Counted from the first letter of the stretch, positions 1 to 10,018 are shown. The stretch is DNA of 64,000 nucleotides from Bradyrhizobium sp. CCBAU 53421 (GCF_015291625.1 NZ_CP030047.1:2976001-3040000), one strand, 5' to 3'. Notes: generated by a model from the letters alone, not told the origin. A program made the numbers and translations.

Positions 1-1215
1 ATCAAGATCGGCGTGATCTTCGATTTGACCGGCCCGCTGGCCGGCGGCGGCTCCGAGCTGCAATATACCGGCGTCAAGATCATGCTCGACCATTACGCCA
101 AGACCGGCGTCGAGGGTTACAAGGTCGAGGCCGTTTATGCCGACGCGCAGAGCAAGCCCGACATCGCCATCAACGAGGCCGTCCGCCTGCTCGAGCAGGA
201 GAAGGTCGACATGGTGATGGGCTTCTTCTCCTCGGCGCAGTGCGTGCCGGTGGCGGCGCGGGTCGACCAGATGAAGAAGTTCATGTGGATCACGACCTGC
301 ATCTCCTCGGGGGTGTTCGACGGCAAGAACTACAAATACGTGTTCCGGCCGCAAGCCGCCGGCAATCAGTACGGCATGATGACGACCGACTTCATCGCGC
401 AATATTCGCTGTCGAAGTTCGGCAAGGAGCCGAAGGACCTGCGGGTCGCCATCATCCATGAGGACGGCGCCTATGGAGTCGACGTCGCCAAGGGCAACGA
501 GGCCGGCGCCAAGAAGGCCGGTTTCAACATCGTGCTGAAGGAAGGCTATTCGGCGACCGCGCCCGATCTGTCGGCGCTGGTGACCAAGCTGAAGCGCGCC
601 AAGCCCGACGTGATCTTCCACACCGGCTACAATCCGGACATTACGCTGTTATTTCGCCAGGCGCGCGAGCAGGGGCTGAAGTTCGGCGCCATCGTCGGCC
701 ACGGCGCCGGCTATGGCGTCTACGAGAAGCTGAAGGAAGGCCTCGGCGCCGACGCCAATTATCTCTTCAACACCGACCCGATCTCGATCTGGCTCGCCAA
801 CCAGAACGGCATGGATCCCAAGCTGCCACCGGTCATCAAGATGGTCGGCGAGGAGTTCGACCGGCTGAAGCCCGGCGTGCCGATCCGCTCCGCCCATGTC
901 GGCATCGGCGCGGCCAATGCCTATGTGTTCCTCGACGACGTGCTGCCGCGCGCGATCAAGAAGTATGGCGGGGTCGATCCGGATGCGTTGCGCAAGGCCG
1001 CGCTCGACACCGACATCCCCGAGGGCGGCACCATGCTCGGCTACGGCGTGAAGTTCTACGGCGAGGGCGAGCAATACGCCGGGCAGAACGCGCGCTCGTT
1101 CCCGGTGGTGCTGCAATATATCGACGACAAATCCTATGTGGTGTGGCCGAAGAGCCAGATGCAGCGCGAGACCGAGCTGCCGCTGCCGGCCGGCACCACC
1201 TACAGCTACAAATAG
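1..1215 (+). CDS. ABC transporter substrate-binding protein, Liv family (5' end outside window)
   Basis: Periplasmic binding protein of the branched-chain amino acid/amide type (Peripla_BP_6 fold) that would deliver ligand to the LivHM-LivGF transporter encoded immediately downstream. The reading frame is open from base 1 (IKIGVIFDLTGPLAGGG), a typical start of the mature domain, so the signal peptide and true start lie left of the window. Family features visible are the early DLTGPLAG loop and the lobe-2 phrase VAIIHEDGAYGVDVA. It ends 21 bases before livG, so it is likely co-transcribed. The ligand cannot be told from sequence; amides, short amino acids and aromatic compounds are all possible for this family. 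Confidence 0.93.
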   Translation: MKIGVIFDLTGPLAGGGSELQYTGVKIMLDHYAKTGVEGYKVEAVYADAQSKPDIAINEAVRLLEQEKVDMVMGFFSSAQCVPVAARVDQMKKFMWITTCISSGVFDGKNYKYVFRPQAAGNQYGMMTTDFIAQYSLSKFGKEPKDLRVAIIHEDGAYGVDVAKGNEAGAKKAGFNIVLKEGYSATAPDLSALVTKLKRAKPDVIFHTGYNPDITLLFRQAREQGLKFGAIVGHGAGYGVYEKLKEGLGADANYLFNTDPISIWLANQNGMDPKLPPVIKMVGEEFDRLKPGVPIRSAHVGIGAANAYVFLDDVLPRAIKKYGGVDPDALRKAALDTDIPEGGTMLGYGVKFYGEGEQYAGQNARSFPVVLQYIDDKSYVVWPKSQMQRETELPLPAGTTYSYK

Positions 1216-1236
1216 CTCGCTCGCGAAGGGGACGCC

Positions 1237-2006
1237 GTGCTCGCCGTCGAAGGCCTGGTCAAGCGGTTTGGCGGCTTTCGCGCCGTCAACAACGTATCGT
1301 TTCGCGTCGAGCAGGGCGAGATTCTCGGCCTGATCGGCCCGAACGGTTCGGGCAAGAGCACGATCTTCAACATGCTCTCGGGCACGCTGCCGCCGACCGA
1401 GGGCTCGATCCTGTTCGACGGTCACGAGATCGCAGGTCTCGCCCCGCACCGGATCATCAACCGTGGCATCGGCCGAACCTTCCAGATCCCGCGGCCGTTC
1501 CATCGCCTCAGCATCTTCGAGAACGTCGTGCTCGCCGGCTTCTACGGCCAGGGCCGCCACAGCCGCAGCAAGGCCGAGGAGGCCGCCGAACGCGCTCTGG
1601 CGATGGTCGGCCTGCCGACCGATCGTCACAGCAGCGTCGAGGGCCTCGGGGCCGCCGGCTTGAAGAAGCTCGAACTCGCCAAGGCGATCGCTACCGGGCC
1701 AAAGCTCCTGCTCGCCGACGAGAGCCTCGGCGGCCTCGACGAGGCCGAGATGGACCAAGCCGCCGACATGCTGCGCCGGATCCGCGACGAGCTCGGCATC
1801 ACCATCATCTGGGTCGAGCACATCATGGGCGTCTTGATGCGGGTGGTCGATCGCGTGATGGTGCTGGATCATGGCGAGAAGATCGCCGAGGGCCTGCCCG
1901 CGGAAGTCGCGGGCAATCCACGGGTGATCGAGGTCTATCTCGGCACCGACGCGGATGCGAGCCTCGCGGCAGCAGCCGCAGCCCAAGCGCGGCGCCGGAT
2001 CGGGGC

Positions 2007-2010
<4 letters not shown>
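1237..2010 (+). CDS. livG: ABC transporter ATP-binding protein, LivG type
   Basis: One of two cytoplasmic ATPase subunits of a Liv-type importer; 257 residues, normal for LivG. It starts at GTG 1237 behind a GAAGGGGA ribosome site. Walker A is GPNGSGKST (about residues 34-42), Walker B is LLLADE and a D-loop follows (SLGGLD). The ABC signature normally written LSxGQ is degenerate here: the segment reads LGAAGLKKLELAKA, with no Ser-Gly-Gly-Gln. The FQIPRPF segment is typical of LivG. The stop overlaps the GTG that could open livF. The role is clear from neighbours; whether the altered signature lowers ATP turnover is unknown. Confidence 0.92.
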
Positions 2011-2720
<710 letters not shown>

Positions 2721-2764
2721 GGGGATGATGATCGTGAATCGAGCAAGCGCACTCGCATATTTCC

Positions 2765-2869
2765 CCGTCATCCTGAGGAGCCGCGAAGCTGCGTCTCGAA
2801 GGATGCACGGCCCGGCTGGTGGCCGTGCATCCTTCGAGGCGCGCAAGGGCGCGCACCTCAGGATGACGG
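2765..2869. repeat. Palindromic intergenic repeat (REP-like), copy 1
   Basis: A long imperfect inverted repeat fills the livF-livH gap. It begins CGTCATCCTGAGGAGC, turns around in the middle (GGATGCAC / GTGCATCC) and ends CTCAGGATGACGG. The same outer and inner arms recur at 11783-11921 downstream of leuA, so this is a dispersed element. In transcripts it would fold into a stable hairpin between livF and livH and could uncouple expression of the two halves of the operon (inference). Confidence 0.85.
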
Positions 2870-2916
2870 TCGAACTATTTCAGCTAGCCGACGCCTCGGT
2901 CTAAGGCAGAGCCACC

Positions 2917-3798
2917 ATGCAATCCTTCCTCGATATCTTCGACATCTACCTGCTGGAGGCCGTGATCAACGGCATCCTACTCGGGGGCGTGCTGGCGCTG
3001 CTGGCGCTCGGGCTCAACCTGATCTTCGGCGTCATCGACGTCACCTGGATCTGCTACGCCGAGCTCGTGATGATCGGCATGTACGGCATGTACTACCTCG
3101 TGCAGGTCTTTCATCTGCCGTACTGGGCCGCCGCGCCGCTCGTCATCCTGCTGGTGGCGCTGCTCGGTGCCGCGCTGCATTTCCTGGTCATCGCGCCGCT
3201 CTTGACCGCGCCGCCGATCAACCAGCTGCTCGCCACCGGCGGCGTGCTGTTCATCCTGCAGAGCTTTGCCACCGTCGCCTTCGGCATCGACTTCCGCAAC
3301 CTCGGGATCCGCCTGCCGGTGCTGGCGCTCGGTGAGATGAATTTCAGCTACGCGCGACTATTGTCGTTTGTGGCGGCGCTGGTCGGCATGGTCGGCGTCT
3401 ATCTGTTCCTGACCCGCACCTTCACCGGCACCGCGATCCGCGCCATCGCGCAGGACCGCCAGATCATGCCGCTGATGGGCGTCGATCCCAAGCGGATCTA
3501 CCTCGTCACCTCGGCGATCGGCGGCGGGCTCGCCGGGCTCGCCGCCTGCCTCCTGGTGCTGCAATACGACGTGCATCCGTTCGTCGGGCTGTCGTTCGGA
3601 CCGATCACGTTCCTGATCTGCGTGCTCGGGGGACTCGGCAATTTCATCGGCGGCTTCGTCGCCGCCTTCGTGTTTGCCGAGATCATCTCGCTCGGCGGCC
3701 TGTTCTCCGATCTCGAATGGGGCTACGTGCTGGCCTTCGCCTTCTTCATCGTGATGATGTTCATCCGGCCCGCGGGCCTCCTGGCGAGGCGCTCGTGA
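2917..3798 (+). CDS. livH: Branched-chain amino acid ABC transporter permease, LivH type
   Basis: Inner-membrane permease of 293 residues with about eight hydrophobic segments and the LivH-typical opening (GILLGGVLALLALGLNLIFG) in which the pore-lining helices start. The conserved coupling-loop region AIAQDRQIMPLMGVDPKRIY, which contacts the ATPase, is present at about residues 173-192. The GTG of livM overlaps its TGA stop, so the two permeases are translationally coupled. The start ATG 2917 follows a GGCAGAGCC stretch; no better start is visible. Confidence 0.94.
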   Translation: MQSFLDIFDIYLLEAVINGILLGGVLALLALGLNLIFGVIDVTWICYAELVMIGMYGMYYLVQVFHLPYWAAAPLVILLVALLGAALHFLVIAPLLTAPPINQLLATGGVLFILQSFATVAFGIDFRNLGIRLPVLALGEMNFSYARLLSFVAALVGMVGVYLFLTRTFTGTAIRAIAQDRQIMPLMGVDPKRIYLVTSAIGGGLAGLAACLLVLQYDVHPFVGLSFGPITFLICVLGGLGNFIGGFVAAFVFAEIISLGGLFSDLEWGYVLAFAFFIVMMFIRPAGLLARRS

Positions 3799-4805
3799 AC
3801 AGGCAGGCGGCCTTCTGGATCATCGCGCTGCTCGCGCTCGTCGCGCTGCCTTTCGTGCATCGCGATCCCTATCATTTGCACGTGCTGGTGCTGATCCTGA
3901 TCTGGTCGTTCGCCTATACGTCCTGGTCGATCATGGGCCGCTTTGGCCTCGTCTCGCTCGGCCATGGCGGCTTCATGGGCATCGGCGCCTATGTCACCGC
4001 GCTGCTCTGGAACCACCTCGGTGTCTCGCCCTGGATCGGCATCCCCCTGAGCATGGCGACCGCGGGCGTGCTCGCGCTGGTCGTCGCCTATCCCTGCTTC
4101 CGCTTCCGCATCACCGGACACTATTTCGTGCTGGTGACCCTGGCGCTGTCGGGCATCGTGCTGCAGGTCATCACCGCGACCCGCGACTATACCGGCGGCT
4201 CGCTCGGCTACACGCCGCAGCGCGCGCAAAGCGGCACGGGCCTGCTCGCGCTGCAATTCGACGACAAGACCACCTGGTACCTGATCGCGCTCGCGGTCTG
4301 GGTTCTGGGCCTCGTGATCTGGCGCGCGATCGATCGCAGCATGATCCGCCACGCCATGGAGGCGATCTCGGAGGATGAGGATGCGGCGGCTGCGGCCGGC
4401 GTCAACGTCACCGCCGAGAAGCTCAAGATCACCCTGATCAGCGCGCTGATGACCGCACTGTCAGGTGCGCTGTACTGCCAGTACCAGATGTTCATCTCGC
4501 CGGACACCGTGAGCGGCATCGCGGTCTCCCTGCAGATGGTGTTCGCGGCGATCGTCGGCGGCGTCTATGTCGCGCTGGGGCCGACGGTCGGCGCCATCAT
4601 CACCATCGTGCTGGCCGAGGTGCTGCGCATCTCTTTCGGCACCAAGGCGGTCGGCTGGGACAACCTCGTCTATGGCGTGCTGCTGGTGCTCTTCATCATC
4701 TTCCTGCCCAAGGGCATTCTTGGTAGCGTGATCGACCGGATCAAATCGCCACGCAAACCGTCAAGGGGCCATGAGCAGCAAACCGTCCCCATCGCTCGCC
4801 GATGA
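3795..4805 (+). CDS. livM: Branched-chain amino acid ABC transporter permease, LivM type
   Basis: Second permease subunit, 336 residues if translated from GTG 3795, which overlaps the livH stop (GTGA arrangement). An ATG further upstream in the same frame lies inside livH and is rejected. Multiple membrane helices, the LGHGGFMGIGAY segment and the coupling loop AISEDEDAAAAAGVNV identify LivM. The C-terminal 12 residues overlap the start of the following PPK2 gene by 35 bases, an unusually deep overlap between genes of unrelated function. Confidence 0.93.
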   Translation: MNRQAAFWIIALLALVALPFVHRDPYHLHVLVLILIWSFAYTSWSIMGRFGLVSLGHGGFMGIGAYVTALLWNHLGVSPWIGIPLSMATAGVLALVVAYPCFRFRITGHYFVLVTLALSGIVLQVITATRDYTGGSLGYTPQRAQSGTGLLALQFDDKTTWYLIALAVWVLGLVIWRAIDRSMIRHAMEAISEDEDAAAAAGVNVTAEKLKITLISALMTALSGALYCQYQMFISPDTVSGIAVSLQMVFAAIVGGVYVALGPTVGAIITIVLAEVLRISFGTKAVGWDNLVYGVLLVLFIIFLPKGILGSVIDRIKSPRKPSRGHEQQTVPIARR

Positions 4806-5736
4806 ACTGAAACCGTACGTCGCGCCATTCCGCTTCGACGGATCGGGCGAATTTCACCTGAAGTCGTACCCGACCGCCGAGAAGGGCGGCATCGACAAGG
4901 ACGCCGGCGGCAAGATCATCGAGGACAACCGCAAGCGACTCAACGACTTCCAGGAGAAGCTCTACGCCCAGGACCGCTGGTCGCTGCTCCTGATCTTCCA
5001 GGGCATGGATGCCGCCGGCAAGGACAGTGCGATCAAGAGCGTGTTCGAGGGCGTCAACCCGCAGGGCTGCGAGGTCTCCTCGTTCAAGCAGCCCTCGACC
5101 AAGGAGCTGGACCACGATTTCATGTGGCGTGCCATGATCGCGCTGCCGGAGCGCGGCCGCATCGGCATCTTCAACCGCTCCTATTACGAGGAGTGCCTCG
5201 TGGTGCGGGTGCATCCCGAGGTGCTCGGCAAGCAGAAGCTTCCGAAGAAGCTGGTGACCAAGAACATCTGGCGCGAGCGCTTCGAGGACATCTCCGCGAT
5301 CGAGCGCTATCTGGCGCGCAACGGCACCGTGATCCTGAAGTTCTTCCTCAACGTCTCCAAGGAAGAGCAGCGCCAGCGCTTCCTCGACCGGCTCGAGGAG
5401 CCAGCCAAGAACTGGAAGTTCTCGATGGCCGACATCTCCGAGCGCGCGCTGTGGGCCAAGTACCAGGCCGCCTATCAGGACATGATCCACCACACCGCGA
5501 CCAAAGAGGCGCCCTGGCATATCGTGCCCGCCGACCACAAATGGTTCGCCCGCGTCGTGATCGGCTCGACCATCGTCAATGCGCTCGACAGGCTGGATCT
5601 GAAATTCCCCGAGGTCGACAAGGCGGACCTGAGCGAATTCAAGCGCGTCCGTGCCGCGCTGGAAGCGGAAGGCAAGGGCGCAGCGGTCGAGAAGAAGGGC
5701 GGCGCGGCGGAGAAGAAGGCGCCGGCCAAGAAGTAG
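4771..5736 (+). CDS. ppk2: Polyphosphate kinase 2 family protein
   Basis: Cytoplasmic PPK2-type phosphotransferase that moves phosphate between polyphosphate and nucleoside mono- or diphosphates. It is 321 residues. Walker A GMDAAGKDS is at 78-86, and the Walker B/lid segment FNRSYYEE at about 134-141; both are diagnostic for PPK2. A Lys/Ala-rich tail (about 300-321) is extra and probably disordered. The start ATG 4771 lies inside livM with AAGGGG five bases upstream, so translation appears coupled to the transporter. Whether it prefers AMP, ADP or GDP cannot be decided by eye. Confidence 0.92.
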   Translation: MSSKPSPSLADELKPYVAPFRFDGSGEFHLKSYPTAEKGGIDKDAGGKIIEDNRKRLNDFQEKLYAQDRWSLLLIFQGMDAAGKDSAIKSVFEGVNPQGCEVSSFKQPSTKELDHDFMWRAMIALPERGRIGIFNRSYYEECLVVRVHPEVLGKQKLPKKLVTKNIWRERFEDISAIERYLARNGTVILKFFLNVSKEEQRQRFLDRLEEPAKNWKFSMADISERALWAKYQAAYQDMIHHTATKEAPWHIVPADHKWFARVVIGSTIVNALDRLDLKFPEVDKADLSEFKRVRAALEAEGKGAAVEKKGGAAEKKAPAKK

Positions 5737-5789
5737 CGTACGCGTTTTGCCGGTCGCATCGTCCTCGAGTGAGGAGAGCACGTTGGTCG

Positions 5790-5962
5790 GGCTCCCTCCC
5801 CCCTTGTGGGGGAGGGTGGGGAGAGGGGTGGCCCCGGGCGAGATGGTCGCCGTGAGCATTGCCTGGCAACGATCGCGCGCTGCCGAAGACAAATTGGAGA
5901 GAGCACGTCGTGTGGCCACCCCTCTCCCTAACCCTCCCCCGCAAGGGGGGAGGGAACCCTGC
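5790..5962. repeat. Intergenic palindromic repeat flanked by C/G-rich hairpins
   Basis: The 5737-6169 gap carries no gene. It holds two small hairpins (CCTCCCCC with GGGGGAGG, and its inverted partner) that are themselves arranged as an outer inverted repeat: GAGAGGGGTGGCC at 5821-5833 mirrors GGCCACCCCTCTC at about 5914-5926. Such double-hairpin modules are common between rhizobial genes. It sits between convergent ppk2 and the spermidine-synthase-like gene and may end both transcripts. Confidence 0.75.
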
Positions 5963-6169
5963 CGTCGGTGTGTCCCTTACGTGCGCGATCGTCTGCACGA
6001 TTCCTGGATAGTAGAATAATACCGCTGATTTGCACGGCGAGTCGAGTTGCCATGTCCGCCGGCTACTTTGCATGGGGTTGTTTTCGATATTTCGGTAGCG
6101 CGCCCCTGCAAGGCAGGGGAACCCTACCGTTGGTGCGTCGCTGCCGGCGTCAGATCAGCGTCACCGTCG

Positions 6170-8365
6170 CTAGCCCTTGCGCGAGGGCATCCAGGCGGAC
6201 AGCAAATAGAAGCCGATCGCGACGATCAGGAGATAGCGGAAGCCGAGCAGGGTCGAGCACGACTCGGCGAGGCCGCCGATCACCGATCCTGCGATGTTGG
6301 AGCCGAACGCCTGATCGGGATTGGCTTCGTCGCGGAACGAGCGGGCGAAGATCACGCCGGCGAAGAACATCGGGCCGAGCGCCAGTGCGCACGGGATCAC
6401 GTAGCGCCAGACGATGCCGCCGCTGAGGAACGTGTCCAGCGGCACCAGCACCGAGACCGCCAGCAGCGCCAGCAGTCCGGCATAGTGCCGCGCCAGCCGG
6501 GTCGACGGCACCTTGATCACGTACAGATTGGCGGCGAGGATCAGCAGCAGCGCGGTGAAGAACACCGCCGAATTGACCAGCCAGGTGCTGCCGAACAGCA
6601 GCGCCATCTGCACCACCGCCTTGGTCTCGAGCAGCATGAAGGCCGCACCGAGGAAGAACATCCGGTTGTTGGGCCGCCAGGCGCCTTTCGGCTTGAACAG
6701 GTAGACGAGGCCGAGCCCAAGCACGCCGAGCAGGATCATCGAGCGAACCGTCAGGTCGGGGATCAGCCTGCCGCTGACATAGAGGAACGGCCAGTCGTCG
6801 CTGGTCGATTGCTTGGCGCCCTCATTGTCAACCACGAGCCTGGCCGGCGCCAGCGGCACCCAGTCGCCGCGCTGGGCGGCTGCCTTGTCCAGTGCCTTGT
6901 CGAAGCCATCGACCGACAGGTTTTCCGGTGGAACGCTGTTCAGCCAGAACTGGCCGCGGTCGCGGAATGCGGTGGGGATGCGCGGATTGCAGCCCGCGAT
7001 GATGGTGGTGAAGCCGACCGCTTCGGACGAGGTCAGCGTTTCCTTGTAGGGCAGCGGCAGCACCAGCGGATCGCAGCCGAACACCTGCTTCGCCATCTCG
7101 GCGACGCGCTGCACGATCCAGCCCTGGCGATAGTAGTTGTACATCACGAAGACGCCGTCCTGCTTCAGCACGCGGCGGACGTCCTGAAACGCCTGTTCGG
7201 TGAACAGATAGCTTTCGAGACGGATGTTGGCGTAGCCGCTGTGCAGGATCAGCGAGTCGACGAGCGCATACACCACCAGATCGTATTTGCGTTCGGTGGT
7301 GCGCAGGAAATGCCGGCCGTCGTCGAGATGCGGCACCACCCTCGGGTCCTGATACGGCTTGTCGGGATGGTTGTGGATGCCGATGTCCTGGATTACCGGA
7401 TCGATCTCGACCGCATCGATGCGCTCGACGCCGAAGCGCAAGGCATGCGCGAGGTCGTTGCCGGAGCCGGCACCGATGATCATGACGTTCTTGAACGGCG
7501 CGCCGCCGCTGTGCTTCTGCAGCAGATGGATCAGCGAATAGGACGAGCCGCGTTCGTTGAACGGCATCATCTCCTGATGGCCGATGCTGTTGACGGTAAT
7601 CACGCCGTTCGGTTTGTTGAGGTCGACGGCGTAATAGGGCGACCAGCGGATGTCATGGCTGCCGGAACGATCGGTGTAGAAGGCGGTAAATCCCACCACG
7701 ATGATGATCGTTGCGAGGCGCAGGATCGACAGCGCCTTGTCCTGGTAGAGCAGGTAGACGATACCCGCGCAGCTGATGCCGAACCAGACCACCGGCGGCG
7801 CCTGCGCGAACGACAGCAGCGAGAACCCAACGATGCCCGCGAGGCTGCCGCCGATGTTCAGCGAATAGCCGGCGACGCGGTTGGCGTAGGCGTCGAAGGC
7901 GCGGCCGAGCGTCTGACCGAGGCCGACGAACATCAGCGCGATCAGCACGAAGAACAGCCCGGCGATCGCCTCGATCGGCACGACGAACTTGGCGAGATCC
8001 GGGTTGCGATATTCGGTGCCGAAGAACACTTCCTGCGGCGAGGCCTGATGGCCGACGTCGACCGCGAACTGGCCCCAGTTGGAATACAGCACCATGATCG
8101 TGGCCACGGCGGCGAAGGTCACGAGGGCGAGCCCCGGAAACAGCGCAAGCCAGTTGGTGCTCCGCCTCGCGGCAAGGCAGCCGCAGGACATGCCGAGGAA
8201 GGCCGCGAGCAGCACGATGTTGGTGAAGAACTGCAGGAACACGACCTTGGCCGAGAACCAGCGGATGCAGGCCAGTTCGAGGAACAGGATCAGGAATCCG
8301 ACGAGGAAGAGGTTGAAGCCGGCCTGTCGCTGATTGGGCCCTTCGGCCACGTTCGTCGCGGGCAT
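6170..8365 (-). CDS. Membrane-bound spermidine synthase-like protein
   Basis: About 731 residues. The N-terminal third and C-terminal quarter are hydrophobic multi-span regions; between them lies a soluble spermidine/putrescine-synthase-type Rossmann domain with the SAM/decarboxy-SAM binding motif MIIGAGSGNDLAHAL followed by the acidic VEIDP, and a DDGRHFLR segment. Start ATG 8365 is chosen because GGGAGAT stands just upstream; a start 42 bases earlier has no ribosome site. Fused membrane spermidine-synthase-like proteins are widespread but their reaction is mostly unproven, so aminopropyl transfer should not be assumed. It is transcribed alone and convergent with ppk2. Confidence 0.8.
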   Translation of the reverse strand: MPATNVAEGPNQRQAGFNLFLVGFLILFLELACIRWFSAKVVFLQFFTNIVLLAAFLGMSCGCLAARRSTNWLALFPGLALVTFAAVATIMVLYSNWGQFAVDVGHQASPQEVFFGTEYRNPDLAKFVVPIEAIAGLFFVLIALMFVGLGQTLGRAFDAYANRVAGYSLNIGGSLAGIVGFSLLSFAQAPPVVWFGISCAGIVYLLYQDKALSILRLATIIIVVGFTAFYTDRSGSHDIRWSPYYAVDLNKPNGVITVNSIGHQEMMPFNERGSSYSLIHLLQKHSGGAPFKNVMIIGAGSGNDLAHALRFGVERIDAVEIDPVIQDIGIHNHPDKPYQDPRVVPHLDDGRHFLRTTERKYDLVVYALVDSLILHSGYANIRLESYLFTEQAFQDVRRVLKQDGVFVMYNYYRQGWIVQRVAEMAKQVFGCDPLVLPLPYKETLTSSEAVGFTTIIAGCNPRIPTAFRDRGQFWLNSVPPENLSVDGFDKALDKAAAQRGDWVPLAPARLVVDNEGAKQSTSDDWPFLYVSGRLIPDLTVRSMILLGVLGLGLVYLFKPKGAWRPNNRMFFLGAAFMLLETKAVVQMALLFGSTWLVNSAVFFTALLLILAANLYVIKVPSTRLARHYAGLLALLAVSVLVPLDTFLSGGIVWRYVIPCALALGPMFFAGVIFARSFRDEANPDQAFGSNIAGSVIGGLAESCSTLLGFRYLLIVAIGFYLLSAWMPSRKG

Positions 8366-8589
8366 GATCCTGATATCTCCCAAACCAAAAGGACGCGCCC
8401 TTAGCACCCGGTCGCCGCCGGCAGACTAGATGCAACCGGTTGAGCAAAGATTGATTTGCCCGGCCGCATACGCACCGCGGTTGTCGCCGGCCGCCGCCGC
8501 GCATGGTGTCATGGTGTATGGAGTATGAACTGTCTCGTTGCGCGGATGTCATGGCCGCGACTAGCCCGGCCATGATGGTGCAGCCGTCG

Positions 8590-9027
8590 TCACGTCGCAG
8601 CTTCTCCGAACACCATCTGCCAGCCCTTGCGCGTATCCATGTATTCCCGGACCTGCTTGATGCGACCCGCCTCGACCGTGAACACGAAGCAGTAGTCGTT
8701 TTCGTAGGGCCGGCCGCCCGGCAGCGTCGCGCGCATGCGCTCCTCGACGATCACGCTGTTGCCGTCGGCATGAACGGCGCGGAACGCGATGTCGATCTCG
8801 GAGAACAGGCGGTGCATCTCGGTTGCGATGAAGCGGGCGATCGCATCCGCGCCGATCATGTGATCGGCGTGATCTAGCGCGACCGCGGTGGCGTTGCGCC
8901 CCGGCGCGATCCATTCGGCATCCGGCGCGAACGCGGCGGCAATCAGGTCGGCGTCGCGGGTCCTGAAGGTCTGCCAGGCGTTGAGGACGATTTGCTTGGC
9001 GGTTTCGTTGGTAGTCGGGCTGGTCAT
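8590..9027 (-). CDS. SnoaL-like / NTF2-fold protein
   Basis: 145-residue cytoplasmic protein of the NTF2-like superfamily (ketosteroid-isomerase/SnoaL group). Typical features are the early helix with a FRTRDADLIAAAFAPDAEW turn, a central FIATEMHRLF helix and the late strand phrase YCFVFTVEAGRIKQVREYMD. No catalytic residues can be assigned with certainty. It stands alone between two unrelated genes, so no substrate can be suggested. Confidence 0.8.
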   Translation of the reverse strand: MTSPTTNETAKQIVLNAWQTFRTRDADLIAAAFAPDAEWIAPGRNATAVALDHADHMIGADAIARFIATEMHRLFSEIDIAFRAVHADGNSVIVEERMRATLPGGRPYENDYCFVFTVEAGRIKQVREYMDTRKGWQMVFGEAAT

Positions 9028-9153
9028 GGCGATGTCTCCGGAGGTGATCGATCGGCTCGATCTAGGTCAGCGTAGCGGGATGTGCTGGCCGGAATCGGAC
9101 CTCATCACCTCTGGCCACTTTCCCTGATCGCGCGATGCGCTACTGTCCGCCTC

Positions 9154-9723
9154 ATGCTTAGCTTCGAGATCTGCAACGCGGCGCGGCTGCGGCGCGACGC
9201 GCGCTATGACGGCCGTTTCTTCACCGCAGTGAAGACCACGCGGATCTATTGCCGTCCGGTCTGTCCGGTGAAGCACCCGCTGCCGCGCAACGTCAGCTAC
9301 TATCCGACCGCAGCCGCGGCCGAGGCAGCGGGCTATCGGCCGTGCCTCCGCTGCCGTCCCGAAACCGCGCCGTTCTGTCCGGCGTGGAACGGCACACGTT
9401 CGACGGTTGCACGCGCGCTGAAGCTGATCGACAGCGGCGCGCTCGAGTGCGGCTCGGTGGCGGCGCTGGCCGACCGGCTCGGCATCACCTCGCGCCATCT
9501 CGCGCGGTTGTTCGAGCGCCACGTCGGCGCCAGCCCGCAGCAGGTGGCGACCACCCGCCGCGTCCAGCGCGCCAAGCGCCTGATCGACACGACAGACGAT
9601 GCGATGACCGAGATCGCCTTCCGCGCCGGTTTCGGCAGCGTCCGCCGCTTCAACGCCGCCTTCGCCGACCTCTACGGCCGCTCGCCATCGAGCCTGCGCG
9701 CGTCCTCGCGCGGGCGGAGGTGA
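9154..9723 (+). CDS. Ada-type regulatory protein: zinc-binding Ada domain plus AraC HTH, without methyltransferase
   Basis: 189 residues from ATG 9154 (MLSFEICNAARL). Residues 1-80 form an Ada N-terminal domain with the four zinc/methyl-acceptor cysteines C33, C37, C64 and C67 (YCRPVCP ... CLRC). Residues about 90-185 are an AraC-type double helix-turn-helix (LGITSRHLARLF; AFRAGFGSVRRFNAAF). The protein ends there: neither the O6-methylguanine methyltransferase of Ada nor the AlkA glycosylase domain follows. It would sense DNA methyl-phosphotriesters and activate repair genes (inferred from the domains). A longer start at 9082 would add a poorly conserved leader. Confidence 0.87.
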   Translation: MLSFEICNAARLRRDARYDGRFFTAVKTTRIYCRPVCPVKHPLPRNVSYYPTAAAAEAAGYRPCLRCRPETAPFCPAWNGTRSTVARALKLIDSGALECGSVAALADRLGITSRHLARLFERHVGASPQQVATTRRVQRAKRLIDTTDDAMTEIAFRAGFGSVRRFNAAFADLYGRSPSSLRASSRGRR

Positions 9724-9901
9724 GGGGGCAACAAGGGGCGGCGGGCCCAGCCATGCGGCAACGATAGGTCAACCCGGCTGACCATCTTTACCCATTGCGG
9801 CAGCTTGCCATAATCGTCTAGAACGACGGCGCTCAAGCGCTCCCGGCAACCAACCGTCAACGGTTTTGCCCGAGGATTTCGGCGCTCAACAGGGTCTGGC
9901 A
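9724..9901. other. Upstream region of leuA leader
   Basis: No gene is supported here. It contains a small perfect palindrome AACCGT-CA-ACGGTT at 9852-9865, about 37 bases before the candidate leader ATG, which could be an operator or short hairpin. A promoter for leuA should lie in this stretch; CTTGCC and nearby TAAT-like elements are too weak to call. Confidence 0.4.
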
Positions 9902-10018
9902 ATGCTGATTCGCGGCCAAATCGATCGGATTTCGGGGGAGGTGGCCGAGGCTACCGCCACGATCCCGGCCGCACGGCCCGCCCTGCTTATTGGCGGCCTG
10001 CTTCTTACCTGCCCCTGA
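9902..10018 (+). CDS. Candidate leuA leader peptide, leucine-rich (38 aa)
   Basis: A 38-codon frame upstream of leuA starts at ATG 9902 and ends TGA 10016-10018. Its C-terminal part reads ALLIGGLLLTCP, i.e. five leucine codons and one isoleucine codon within eight codons (9983-10006). Regulatory peptides of this kind let the ribosome sense charged tRNA-Leu before leucine biosynthesis genes in several proteobacteria. An AGGG element precedes the ATG by a few bases. The peptide is too short to be found by length-limited gene callers. Function is inferred from position and codon content only. Confidence 0.55.
   Translation: MLIRGQIDRISGEVAEATATIPAARPALLIGGLLLTCP

Noticed and set aside
6047..8404. 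A 785-residue plus-strand open frame opposite the spermidine-synthase-like gene
   Set aside because: Composition is arginine/histidine/aspartate-rich with no domains; it mirrors the high third-position GC of the real minus-strand gene, which has motifs and a ribosome site.
9082..9153. Longer start for the Ada-type protein
   Set aside because: Adds an unconserved leader (MLAGIGPHHL); the domain opens properly at 9154.
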